Under the pieces are notes generated by a model. That model searched no databases, was not told where the DNA came from, and worked only from the letters and a program-made list of their open reading frames with translations. A stretch of DNA of 15,944 nucleotides from Kiritimatiellota bacterium (lineage in GTDB: Bacteria; Verrucomicrobiota; Kiritimatiellia; RFP12; UBA1067): contig WRML01000013.1 in assembly GCA_009777165.1 (NCBI GenBank), positions 1 to 15,944 on the forward strand, in the 5' to 3' direction. The translations under genes were made by a program, and so were the position numbers. Each line of letters opens with the position of its first letter. Within the stretch, counting starts at the first letter, position 1. Shown piece after piece: positions 1 to 6,651 of this stretch.

Positions 1-578
1 GCTCTGTCTATTCGTTCAACGGCAACAAGATCATCACCACGTCGGGCGGCGGGATGCTGGTGTCCCGTCATCAGGACATCGTCGAACGGGCGCGGAAACG
101 CTCCCAGCAGTCGCGCGAGCCGAAGGTGTGGTACGAGCACGAGGAACTCGGCTACAACTACCGCATGAGCAACATCGTCGCCGCGATCGGCATCGGGCAG
201 CTGCAGGTGTTGCCCGAGATCGTGCGCCGCAAGCGGCAGATTTTCGAATGGTACCGCGAGCGCCTGTCAGACCTCACCGGCATCCGCTTCATGCCCGGGG
301 TCCCCTACGGCGAGCCGACCCGCTGGCTGACCGTGATTCATCTGGCATCCGCGCCCCACGTCTCGGACATGATTCAGCGGCTCGAAGCGGAGAACATCGA
401 GTCCCGCCCGGTGTGGAAGCCGATGCACCTGCAGCCCGTTTTCCGAGAGGCAAAAATGTACGGGGGGGCTGTCGGCGAACGGCTCTTCCAGACGGGGTTG
501 TGCCTGCCGTCCGGCGCAGGCCTCGCGCAAAACGACGTTGACCGCGTGTGTACGCTCATAAAGGAATGTTTCGCATGA
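1..578 (+). CDS. DegT/DnrJ/EryC1/StrS family sugar aminotransferase, C-terminal part (5' cut by window edge)
   Basis: This open frame runs in from the left edge (frame beginning at base 3) and stops at the TGA at 576-578. The first visible residues read SFNGNKIITTSGGGML. This is the PLP-binding segment of the family, whose lysine forms the internal aldimine. Further family features are YNYRMSNIVAAIGIGQL, the late PVWKPMHLQPVF segment and the closing LCLPSG motif. Such enzymes transaminate keto sugar nucleotides to make amino or bacillosamine-like sugars for surface glycans. I cannot tell which sugar from this fragment. The stop overlaps the next start (ATGA), so it is translationally coupled to the exosortase gene, which fits a surface-polysaccharide operon. 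The ATG at 54 is internal and is not the real start. Confidence 0.9.
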   Translation, partial: SVYSFNGNKIITTSGGGMLVSRHQDIVERARKRSQQSREPKVWYEHEELGYNYRMSNIVAAIGIGQLQVLPEIVRRKRQIFEWYRERLSDLTGIRFMPGVPYGEPTRWLTVIHLASAPHVSDMIQRLEAENIESRPVWKPMHLQPVFREAKMYGGAVGERLFQTGLCLPSGAGLAQNDVDRVCTLIKECFA

Positions 579-2257
579 ATACGTTACGGAAAGATTGGGT
601 ACGGTGGGGGGGTCTCCTCCTGTTGATTGTCGCGGGAGGGTTCTATTATCAAAAAGTGTTCCATTTTGCGATAGCGGCGTTCTCGAGCAAACGCGAGGAC
701 ATGTCGCACGGATTTCTAATCCCGTTCGGGAGCCTCGCCGCCATCTGGTGGACGTGCCGCGACTTCCGTAATGTCGCAGGTGCGCCGTCATGGAGAGGGT
801 TGGGCTGGGTCTGTTTTTTCCTGGGCGTGGCATGGTTCGGCGCGCGAGGGGGCCAGATGCAAATCGAGCAAGTCTCGTTGATCGGTTTGATTTGGGCGAT
901 TCCCTATGCGCTGTGGGGAAAGGGAGTCGGGCGGTTGATGCTGTTCCCCGCGTGGTTCCTCCTCTTCACCGTCCCAGTCACAAACTTTTTCGGCGTGCTG
1001 ACCGTCCCCCTGCGGATTTTCTCCACGGGACTGGCAACGTTCACCCTGCGCGGGTTTAACCTCGTCATCGAGCAATCCGGGACCGCTGTACTCTCGCAGA
1101 TCCCCGGCCATGAGTTCAGCCTCGATGTCGTTGAGGCGTGCAGCGGCATCCGCTCCTTTTTCGCGCTGGCCGCATTAACCGCCGGATATGCCTACGTCAT
1201 GGTGAAAAACAAATTCCAGCGGTGGCTCCTGTTTGCGTGCACAATCCCGATTGCGGTCCTCGGGAACGCCGTGCGCCTTGGGGTGATCTGCATCATCGCA
1301 TACAGCGTCGGGGCGAAGATCGCGGCAGGTGCCTTACACGGTTACTTGGGCTTGGTCATTTTCGTTGCCGTCAGCTTAACCGTGGTTACGTACACCGCCA
1401 AGGGTATCAAAACACTTGCCGCCAAACTGTACCGGGCAAACAAGCTGCTGGCCTGGCTGTACGAACCGGACGTGCCCCCCAGCGCGCCGGCCCGACAGCC
1501 TACCCGCGTACAGGTCGTCACCGTCGCTGCCCTCGTCTGCGCGTTGACCCTCCTCACCTTCCAGAGCCGCAACTTCTTCGGCGCCCCGATGTACGATGCC
1601 ACCAACTTCATCGCCGACGACCTCCCCCACCAGATCGCCGGCTTCACCAGTGACCGTCCCTGGTTCTGCCACAGCGACCAATGTTTCTATGCCGAAGAAG
1701 AACGTATCCTCACCGCCAATCAGCCGCAACAGGAGGACGGCTTCACCTGCCCGTTCTGTCATGGGCCCATGCACACGATTGCCGCCGGGGAACTCAACCT
1801 TTTGCCAGCCGACACCACAATCCTGAAACGGAATTACCGCTCCTCGGACGGGCACACCTACATCATCAGCGTCGTCATCTCCGGGGTCAGCCGCGCCAGC
1901 ATCCACCGTGCAGAGCTCTGTTTGCCCGCGCAAGGGTATACCATCCAGCGTGCGGGTCTGTATTCCCTGAATGTCCCCGGCGGGAAACCGCGCCACGCGC
2001 GCATCGTCCAAGCTCAGCACTCGTTATCCCCCCGGTTGTTTACACTCACCTACTGGTTTGTCAGCCGCGAGTGGGAATGCGCCTCCAGTGCGCAACGTAT
2101 CTGCATTGATGTCTGGGACCGCTCCATCCACAACCGCATCAACCGCTGGGCCATGGTTTCCGCCAACATCTCGCCGCCGCTCGAGACCGACGAGGACATC
2201 GCAGCCTTCGAAGCCTTCCTCGGCAAATTCTACCCGCAACTCTTTCGTAACGAATAA
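575..2257 (+). CDS. Exosortase fused to an EpsI-like C-terminal domain
   Basis: This is a 560-residue multi-pass inner-membrane protein. I chose the ATG at 575 over the upstream codon at 548 because it has AAGGA at 561-565 with 9-nt spacing and overlaps the previous stop. The N-terminal half (about residues 10-300) is hydrophobic and carries the exosortase catalytic set: Cys189 in EACSGIRSFF, Arg234 in GNAVRLG and His255 in GALHGYLG. Exosortases are transpeptidase-like enzymes that process PEP-CTERM-type C-terminal sorting tails. The soluble C-terminal half resembles EpsI, with HRAELCLPAQGY as the recognisable motif. It also holds Cys365, Cys370, Cys392 and Cys395 (CX4C then CX2C), which look like a zinc ribbon inserted before that motif. 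No sorting-signal substrate is visible in this window. The family call is firm; the zinc site is inferred. Confidence 0.92.
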   Translation: MNTLRKDWVRWGGLLLLIVAGGFYYQKVFHFAIAAFSSKREDMSHGFLIPFGSLAAIWWTCRDFRNVAGAPSWRGLGWVCFFLGVAWFGARGGQMQIEQVSLIGLIWAIPYALWGKGVGRLMLFPAWFLLFTVPVTNFFGVLTVPLRIFSTGLATFTLRGFNLVIEQSGTAVLSQIPGHEFSLDVVEACSGIRSFFALAALTAGYAYVMVKNKFQRWLLFACTIPIAVLGNAVRLGVICIIAYSVGAKIAAGALHGYLGLVIFVAVSLTVVTYTAKGIKTLAAKLYRANKLLAWLYEPDVPPSAPARQPTRVQVVTVAALVCALTLLTFQSRNFFGAPMYDATNFIADDLPHQIAGFTSDRPWFCHSDQCFYAEEERILTANQPQQEDGFTCPFCHGPMHTIAAGELNLLPADTTILKRNYRSSDGHTYIISVVISGVSRASIHRAELCLPAQGYTIQRAGLYSLNVPGGKPRHARIVQAQHSLSPRLFTLTYWFVSREWECASSAQRICIDVWDRSIHNRINRWAMVSANISPPLETDEDIAAFEAFLGKFYPQLFRNE

Positions 2258-2328
2258 CGGTCACCTCCCGCGAGGCAACGCAACAAAACCGCACACTCGC
2301 ATCGGTGTCCTCCGACGGTTCCACCGCC
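2258..2328. other. Convergent intergenic gap between exosortase and phosphofructokinase genes
   Basis: Seventy-one bases separate two converging stop codons. There is only a weak CCTC/GAGG inverted pair near 2266-2277 and no T-run, so I see no convincing terminator for either gene. Confidence 0.5.
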
Positions 2329-3690
2329 CTACCTTTTTGCGTAAGAGGTATACCCGAAATAGGCGTTCTGGCTCGTCGAATCCAGCACGGCGTGCCAGAG
2401 GTCACTGTTCAGGCCGACCTTTTGGCGCTCGATCGTCGCCAGCTTGAGCGGCACCAGCGTGTACCAGTCGCCTTGGTTCCCGACCACGCAGTTCGTGCGT
2501 CCCGCCATCGCCGCATGGACCGCGCTCCGCGCCAGCAGGTAACAGCGGATCGCGTCCGTGCCTTTCGCGGGGACACTGCGGATGGTGTAGCTGGGGTCGA
2601 AGTACTTGACCGAGACCTCGCGCCCTGCGGCCTTGTAAGTCGCCTCGTAGTACGCGGTGATACGCCGGCGCAGGTATTCGCCGATGTCCTTCTTCAGGAC
2701 GTTCCCCGACGCGTCGCGGCGCTCCACGGGATCCGCGATGTGGCGTTGCCCCGCGCCCTCCGCCACCACGATGACCGCATGATCCTTGCCGGATTGGAAG
2801 CGGCGGTCCAGCGCGGAGAGTAACCCGTGGAATCCCTCCATCTCGAAATCGAGTTCCGGGATGAGGCAGAAGTTCACCACCGGGTTTGCCAGTGCCGCGT
2901 AGGCCGCGATGAACCCCGCGTCGCGCCCCATGAGCTTGACCAGGCCCACGCCGTTGAACGTGCCCTTCGCCTCCATGTGCGCCGCCTGGATGATGCCCGT
3001 CGCCTCCGCAACGGCCGTCTCGAACCCGAAGCAGCGCCCCACGAAATAGAGGTCGTTGTCAATGGTCTTGGGGATGCCCACCACACTGATCGAGAGCCCC
3101 CTGCGCTTGCACTCATCCGAGATGTCTTGGGCGCAACGGAGCGACCCGTCCCCCCCGACGCAGAACAGCAGGTTGATGTTCATCCGCGCGAGCGTGTCAA
3201 CGATTTCACCCGTGTCCTGCTGCCCGCGCGACGACCCCAGGATCGTTCCGCCATTCTCGTGGATCGTGTCAACCGCGTCAACGTCAAGGGGGAGCGGCTC
3301 GTACCCGTAACGGGGGATGAACCCCGCATATCCGTAGCGGATGCCCAAGATGTTCCTGATCCCGTAATCGAACGTCAGGATCTCGACCAGCCCCTTGATG
3401 ACATGGTTGAGCCCCGGGCAAAGTCCCCCTGCCGTGACGATCGCCGCACGGCTCCACGACGGCACATGAAAGATTTTCCCGTGGGGCCCCGCGCGCTCGA
3501 ACGACGGCGCCCGGCCAATCTTCTCCCGGAGGAACTGAAGCACGCGGTCATTCTCCGAAATCAAAATACGGTCATGCTCCTTCACGAAATCGCGGCTACG
3601 GACAGGCGAGTCAATTTTGCACTCACCCAACCGATCGACATCCAGCGAATACTCCGACAGGTTCGCCAAGATTTTCTCCAAGATCGACAT
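2329..3690 (-). CDS. 6-phosphofructokinase, long group-III-like type
   Basis: This 453-residue cytosolic enzyme phosphorylates fructose 6-phosphate to the 1,6-bisphosphate in glycolysis. I took the ATG at 3690 because AGGAGG sits 8 nt before it. The frame extends upstream to 3822, but that stretch covers the promoter and the edge of the tRNA gene. Motifs in order are GGLCPGLN (88-95), LGSSRGQQ (151-158), GGDGS (179-183), PKTIDND (207-213) and MGRDAG (254-259). In this superfamily the Gly of GGDG is linked to ATP use and Asp at that place to pyrophosphate use. The Lys of PKTIDND is shared by pyrophosphate enzymes and by the plant/trypanosomatid-type ATP enzymes. The combination here therefore suggests an ATP enzyme of the pyrophosphate-like lineage; the phosphoryl donor is inferred. 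The product ends at a TAG stop. A promoter with 17-nt spacing lies just upstream. Confidence 0.93.
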   Translation of the reverse strand: MSILEKILANLSEYSLDVDRLGECKIDSPVRSRDFVKEHDRILISENDRVLQFLREKIGRAPSFERAGPHGKIFHVPSWSRAAIVTAGGLCPGLNHVIKGLVEILTFDYGIRNILGIRYGYAGFIPRYGYEPLPLDVDAVDTIHENGGTILGSSRGQQDTGEIVDTLARMNINLLFCVGGDGSLRCAQDISDECKRRGLSISVVGIPKTIDNDLYFVGRCFGFETAVAEATGIIQAAHMEAKGTFNGVGLVKLMGRDAGFIAAYAALANPVVNFCLIPELDFEMEGFHGLLSALDRRFQSGKDHAVIVVAEGAGQRHIADPVERRDASGNVLKKDIGEYLRRRITAYYEATYKAAGREVSVKYFDPSYTIRSVPAKGTDAIRCYLLARSAVHAAMAGRTNCVVGNQGDWYTLVPLKLATIERQKVGLNSDLWHAVLDSTSQNAYFGYTSYAKR

Positions 3691-3720
3691 GAAACAATCC
3701 TCCTCTCTGCAAAAAGAAAA

Positions 3721-3749
3721 AGTATACGATGATTTTTCAATAAGGTCAA
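3721..3749 (-). promoter_or_regulatory. Promoter of the phosphofructokinase gene
   Basis: Read on the minus strand, TTGACC (3744-3749) and TATACT (3721-3726) are separated by exactly 17 nt. Each box matches the sigma-70 consensus at 5 of 6 positions. The predicted start is near 3714, giving a leader of about 25 nt that includes the AGGAGG ribosome site. Confidence 0.75.
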
Positions 3750-3778
3750 TTGACAGACACGCCAAATTATGATTTAAT
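3750..3778 (+). promoter_or_regulatory. Promoter of the tRNA-Lys / IMP cyclohydrolase transcript
   Basis: TTGACA (3750-3755, perfect -35) and TTTAAT (3773-3778, 5 of 6 for -10) are separated by 17 nt. The predicted start lies about 10 nt before the mature tRNA. The -35 box directly abuts the oppositely oriented -35 box of the phosphofructokinase promoter, with no base between them. Confidence 0.8.
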
Positions 3779-3795
3779 ATGCGCACTTTTTCCAC

Positions 3796-3871
3796 TGGAC
3801 CGTAGCTCAGGTGGTAGAGCACGACACTTTTAATGTTGGGGTCGTGGGTTCAAATCCCACAGGTCCAACCA
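3796..3871 (+). tRNA. tRNA-Lys (anticodon UUU), CCA encoded
   Basis: The 76-nt cloverleaf folds by eye. The acceptor stem TGGACCG/AGGTCCA has one G-A mismatch at the inner pair. The D arm is GCTC/GAGC. The anticodon arm is CGACA/TGTTG around the loop CTTTTAA, which gives anticodon TTT. The variable loop has 5 nt and the T arm is GTGGG/CCCAC around TTCAAAT. The discriminator A3868 is followed by a genome-encoded CCA. A U-A first pair is unusual, since most bacterial tRNA-Lys start with G. The IMP cyclohydrolase start codon follows after 12 nt. Confidence 0.9.
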
Positions 3872-3883
3872 TCTCGGTTGATT

Positions 3884-4567
3884 ATGGCACTGAACATCGT
3901 AAGCAAGATTGACGGGCGTGTGGACGTGAGGCACGTGCTGATGAGCGTCTCGGACAAGACGGGGCTGGACACGCTGGTGCTGGGGCTGGTCACCGCATGC
4001 CCGGGCGTGAAAATTTTTTCGACGGGGGGGACCCACACCGCCGTCCGCCAGATCCTCGGCGAGGAACTCGCCGCGCGGCACCTCGTCTCCGTCTCCGACT
4101 ACACAGGCCAGCCCGAGATGCAGGGGGGGCTCGTCAAGACGCTCGACTTCAAAATCTACCTCGGCCTCCTGAGCGAGACCTACAACGACGCGCACCGGGA
4201 CGACCTCGCGCGCACGCAGGCCATCGCCATTGACATGGTGGTCGTCAACCTCTACCCGTTCGCGCAGACCGTCTCCGCGCCCGGCGTGACCCCCGAGTCC
4301 GCCCGCACCAACATTGACATCGGGGGCCCCTGCATGATCCGCGCCGCCGCGAAAAATTATCTGCGCGTCGCCTCCGTCACCGACCCCGCCGACTACTCCC
4401 CCCTCCTCGACGAGCTTCGCTCCAACGGGGGGGCCCTCGGGCTCGACACGCGCCTCGCGCTGATGAAGAAGGCCTTCGCCCACACCGCCGCCTACGACGC
4501 CGCCATCGCCGCCTTCTTCGCCCCCACCCCCCCCGGGCGCATACGCGAAACCTACGCCGTCCAATGA
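3884..4567 (+). CDS. IMP cyclohydrolase (stand-alone PurH N-terminal domain)
   Basis: This 227-residue cytosolic protein matches only the cyclohydrolase half of bifunctional PurH, which closes formyl-AICAR to IMP at the end of purine synthesis. The motifs SVSDKTG (21-27), STGGT (46-50), VVVNLYPF (119-126), NIDIGGP (143-149) and AAAKNY (154-159) are all present. Asp117 and Lys157 fall where the human enzyme has catalytic Asp125 and Lys137. The usual KTLHPKI reads KTLDFKI (85-91), a notable change in a conserved loop. The AICAR transformylase domain is absent, so that step must be encoded elsewhere. The start ATG lies 12 nt after the tRNA with no clear Shine-Dalgarno sequence. Runs of seven G occur at three places. 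A 28-nt gap links it to the fumarase gene, suggesting one transcript. Confidence 0.9.
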   Translation: MALNIVSKIDGRVDVRHVLMSVSDKTGLDTLVLGLVTACPGVKIFSTGGTHTAVRQILGEELAARHLVSVSDYTGQPEMQGGLVKTLDFKIYLGLLSETYNDAHRDDLARTQAIAIDMVVVNLYPFAQTVSAPGVTPESARTNIDIGGPCMIRAAAKNYLRVASVTDPADYSPLLDELRSNGGALGLDTRLALMKKAFAHTAAYDAAIAAFFAPTPPGRIRETYAVQ

Positions 4568-4595
4568 ACAATCGGATTTTTTCTCTCAGAGAAAT

Positions 4596-5441
4596 ATGAT
4601 TGAAAAACTCACCGACCTCATCCGCCGCACGGCGAGCAGCCTCCCCCCCGACGTCGAGGCTGCGCTCGTCCGCGCCGCGGCCGGGGCCCCCCACGGATCG
4701 CGGGCCGCGTTTTTCCTGGACGCGATCCTGGAGAACACCCGCCTCGCGCGTGAGCAGTCCTCCCCCCTCTGCCAAGACACCGGGGCCCCCGCGTTCTTCT
4801 GGAGGGTCCCCCCCGGCACCGACACGCTCGCGCTGGAGGGGGCCACCCGCGAAGCCGTCAGGGTCGCCACCGAAAACGGCTGGCTACGCGAGAACACGCT
4901 CGACTCCCTGACCGGGGCCCCCCTCCCGTCGGACACCGTCGAGGGTGCCCCCCTCTGCCACTTCGAGCAGACCGCCACCCCCCCCTACGACGTGCGCCTC
5001 CTGCTCAAGGGGGGGGGGTCCGAGAACGTGAGCCGACAGTTCAGCCTGCCTGACGACGCGCTCGGTGCGGGGCGCGACCTGGAGGGGGCCCGCACGTGCA
5101 TCCTCCGCGCCGTGCACGACGCGCAAGGGCTCGGGTGCCCCCCCGGCATCCTCGGCGTCTGCATCGGGTCCGACAGAGGGGGGGGGTACCTCCACGCCAA
5201 GAAACAGCTGCTCCGCCCCTTGGACGACGAGGCCCCCCTACCCCAACTCGCCGCACTCGAACGCCGCGTGTTGGAGGACGCCAATCAACTCGGCATCGGC
5301 CCCATGGGAATGGGAGGGGCCCCTTCCCTGCTCGGCGTGAAGATCACCGCCCCCCCCCGCCATCCCGCCTCCTATCTCGTCACCGTCTCCTACATGTGCT
5401 GGGCCTGCCGCCGGGGGGGGGTACAGCTCGACTTAGCGTAG
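4596..5441 (+). CDS. Class I fumarate hydratase / tartrate dehydratase, alpha subunit
   Basis: This 281-residue protein corresponds to the N-terminal, iron-sulfur-binding domain of class I fumarases. They hydrate fumarate to malate (the L-tartrate dehydratase TtdA is the close alternative). Likely [4Fe-4S] ligands are Cys59 in LCQDTG, Cys181 in GCPPGI and Cys268 or Cys271 in YMCWACRR. KGGGSEN (138-144) is the conserved substrate-region motif. The length fits a separate alpha subunit, which needs a beta subunit for activity. No beta gene follows: the sequence after the TAG stop is repeat-rich accessory DNA. The gene is packed with GGG and CCC codons, giving runs of 9-10 G (near 5010, 5170 and 5415) and 9 C (near 5350), which are prone to slippage. 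Confidence 0.88.
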   Translation: MIEKLTDLIRRTASSLPPDVEAALVRAAAGAPHGSRAAFFLDAILENTRLAREQSSPLCQDTGAPAFFWRVPPGTDTLALEGATREAVRVATENGWLRENTLDSLTGAPLPSDTVEGAPLCHFEQTATPPYDVRLLLKGGGSENVSRQFSLPDDALGAGRDLEGARTCILRAVHDAQGLGCPPGILGVCIGSDRGGGYLHAKKQLLRPLDDEAPLPQLAALERRVLEDANQLGIGPMGMGGAPSLLGVKITAPPRHPASYLVTVSYMCWACRRGGVQLDLA

Positions 5442-5478
5442 CAAGGACGCAAGGATACAAGAGCAGGACGCAAGGACA
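5441..5478. repeat. Degenerate 8-nt tandem repeat (ACGCAAGG type)
   Basis: The octamer ACGCAAGG appears as consecutive degenerate units right after the fumarase stop, with variants GATACAAG and GAGCAGG. It marks the change from compact backbone to accessory DNA. Confidence 0.6.
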
Positions 5479-5492
5479 TCACATCTCGCATT

Positions 5493-5508
5493 CAGGTGTT
5501 TACACCTG
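5493..5508. repeat. Short perfect hairpin before the lipoprotein gene
   Basis: CAGGTG TTTA CACCTG forms a 6-bp stem with a 4-nt loop. No T-run follows on the plus strand, so it is more likely an operator or leader structure than a terminator. Its function is unknown. Confidence 0.5.
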
Positions 5509-5558
5509 CCAAGCAGATATGATAAAATTCTGTGTATTCTCAAAGAGGAGTACTCGGA

Positions 5559-6227
5559 ATGAACATGACAGAAAAGAAGTAGCGGAGCGTCAGTTGGCTG
5601 GCGGCGGCAGGGGGGGGGTTGCTGCTCGCGTCGTGCCACGCACCCGCGCCAGAGACGGGGCGGTATCAGTGGACGGTGTCGTTGTCATCGGGCGGGGAGG
5701 GGGGCTCCCCCAGACAGTATATGTTCGATAGGGTCACCGGTACAACAGCCACGTGGGATTCCAGAGAAGGGAAATGGGTTCTGTGGCAGAGCTCGCTGCC
5801 GGTTGACTGGGACGATATCTGGAAGCAACAGCAAGCAAAAGAAAAGGCACAAGCCGAACTTCAGGCAAAGCACGCGGCCTTTTGTAAAACGCTTGCCCAG
5901 AAGTCGCTTGAAGAACAAGTCGCGTGGGCAGATGGCATTGTTATGCGTGTTTCGAGAAGACCTACTGATATCCCAGTTCCTGGTGCTAATCAGAAAGTAC
6001 TGAAATTGTCTTCGGACCGTTTTCCTCCTTCCACCTCTTACAATGATCTTCCTGCTAACCTCACGTTTGGAGCAGAAGATGTTCTTGTCGGGTTTATAGG
6101 GAAGCTGGACGACAACGCCAAGGTTCAATTCTTTTTGTCCAGCGCGGCGTTCGACAACAAGACCGTTTTCCCTGCACCCGCGACGATTGCGGATGATGTG
6201 AGGGAGGAAGTCAAACGGCAGAAGTAA
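5559..6227 (+). pseudogene. Lipoprotein gene interrupted by an in-frame TAG in the signal peptide
   Basis: A strong ribosome site (AGAGGAG, 5544-5550) sits 8 nt before the ATG at 5559, which reads MNMTEKK and then meets TAG at 5580-5582. The same frame continues as RSVSWLAAAGGGLLLASC, a textbook lipoprotein signal ending in lipobox LASC (Cys at 5634), then about 200 residues to TAA. Without the TAG this would be a complete outer-membrane or periplasmic lipoprotein of 222 codons. The nearest in-frame alternative starts (CTG 5598, TTG 5619) would shorten or destroy the signal. The mature part contains a Lys/Gln/Ala-rich helical segment (QQQAKEKAQAELQAKHA) and no domain I recognise. TAG ends several real genes nearby, so genome-wide recoding is unlikely. 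A run of nine G occurs at 5610-5618. Confidence 0.7.
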
Positions 6228-6229
6228 AC

Positions 6230-6307
6230 GTGAAAAAAAGAGGCAGAAAAAAACAACAAGAAATGCTTCAGAGAACTGAGTCGACGGAAGAGAAGGAGGG
6301 ACGTTAG
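6230..6307 (+). CDS. Possible small basic peptide, 25 residues
   Basis: A GTG at 6230, overlapping the region just after the preceding stop, opens a short frame beginning VKKRGRKKQQEMLQRT and ending at TAG 6305-6307. It is lysine/arginine-rich. No clear ribosome site precedes it, apart from the GGGAGG about 30 nt upstream. It may be a translated leader or just the tail of decayed DNA. Confidence 0.2.
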   Translation: MKKRGRKKQQEMLQRTESTEEKEGR

Positions 6308-6310
6308 TCC

Positions 6311-6544
6311 ATGCCGACAATCGCATCAGTTGTGCCCCAGTCACGCATGAGCCGCAAACGAATGGGAAACGCCGTCCGGAGGGCTAAAAGCCTGGCAAGC
6401 GGCAATATAGTTAATTCAGTTGAAAACCATTCCGTTTTTTACCACAATGGACACAATGGGTTTCACAATAGACACAAAGGATACAAGAGGCAATCGTGTC
6501 CATTGTGCATTCCATTGTGTCTGCGGAAAAGGTACTGCCCGTGA
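6311..6544 (+). CDS. Doubtful 77-residue frame, probably a gene remnant running into repeats
   Basis: GGAGG at 6296-6301 lies about 10 nt before an ATG at 6311. The first 40 residues are Arg/Ser-rich (MSRKRMGNAVRRAKSLAS). After about 6440 the frame is made only of the CACAATGGA-type repeat and its inverted copy. I do not recognise it. It may be the start of a gene whose body was lost to repeat insertion. Confidence 0.2.
   Translation: MPTIASVVPQSRMSRKRMGNAVRRAKSLASGNIVNSVENHSVFYHNGHNGFHNRHKGYKRQSCPLCIPLCLRKRYCP
6443..6521. repeat. 9-nt repeat tract with 12-nt inverted ends
   Basis: CACAATGGA and CACAATGGG units (from 6443) are followed by variants, then by inverted copies. CACAATGGACAC (6443-6454) is the exact reverse complement of GTGTCCATTGTG (6496-6507). 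GACACAATGG (6450-6459) is the reverse complement of CCATTGTGTC (6512-6521). A long stem-loop can form. Confidence 0.7.
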
Positions 6545-6593
6545 TGGACAACCTGAACACGCACGCCGTACTGTGATCGGAGAAGTTTCCAGC

Positions 6594-6621
6594 TTTCGAT
6601 GGCAGTCGACTGCCATCGAAA
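6594..6621. repeat. Perfect 28-nt palindrome
   Basis: The half-site TTTCGATGGCAG is followed by central TCGA and then its exact reverse complement. It lies 17 nt beyond the stop of the minus-strand phage remnant, next to heptamer repeats. It could be a hairpin or a protein-binding site; no poly-T supports an ordinary terminator. Confidence 0.85.
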
Positions 6622-6651
6622 TTCCTAATTTCTAATTCCTAATTCTCAACT
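6621..6651. repeat. Heptamer tract, unit CTAATTC
   Basis: Consecutive 7-nt units of CTAATTC/CTAATTT type run across the end of the minus-strand phage-derived frame. They supply its TAG stop (6639-6641). Confidence 0.75.

Noticed and set aside
2827..3732. Plus-strand open frame of 301 codons opposite the phosphofructokinase gene
   Set aside because: It is the antisense shadow of a GC-rich gene with clear motifs on the other strand. It is Arg/Asp/Val-rich with no recognisable domain, and it covers the minus-strand promoter.
3691..3822. Longer start for phosphofructokinase at 3822
   Set aside because: The extra 44 codons cover both promoters and the 5' end of the tRNA gene. The start at 3690 has AGGAGG at 8 nt.
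3830..4564. Minus-strand open frame as long as the IMP cyclohydrolase gene
   Set aside because: It is Gly/Val/Glu-rich low-complexity antisense of high-GC codons; the plus strand carries all the PurH motifs.
5580..5582. TAG read as an amino acid throughout the genome
   Set aside because: TAG is the natural stop of the phosphofructokinase, fumarase and gene D frames, so global reassignment is not supported.
5685..6344. Minus-strand frame of 219 codons opposite the lipoprotein body
   Set aside because: It is longer than the plus-strand frame but rich in Cys, Phe and Arg without motif or ribosome site. The plus frame connects to a lipobox and ribosome site.
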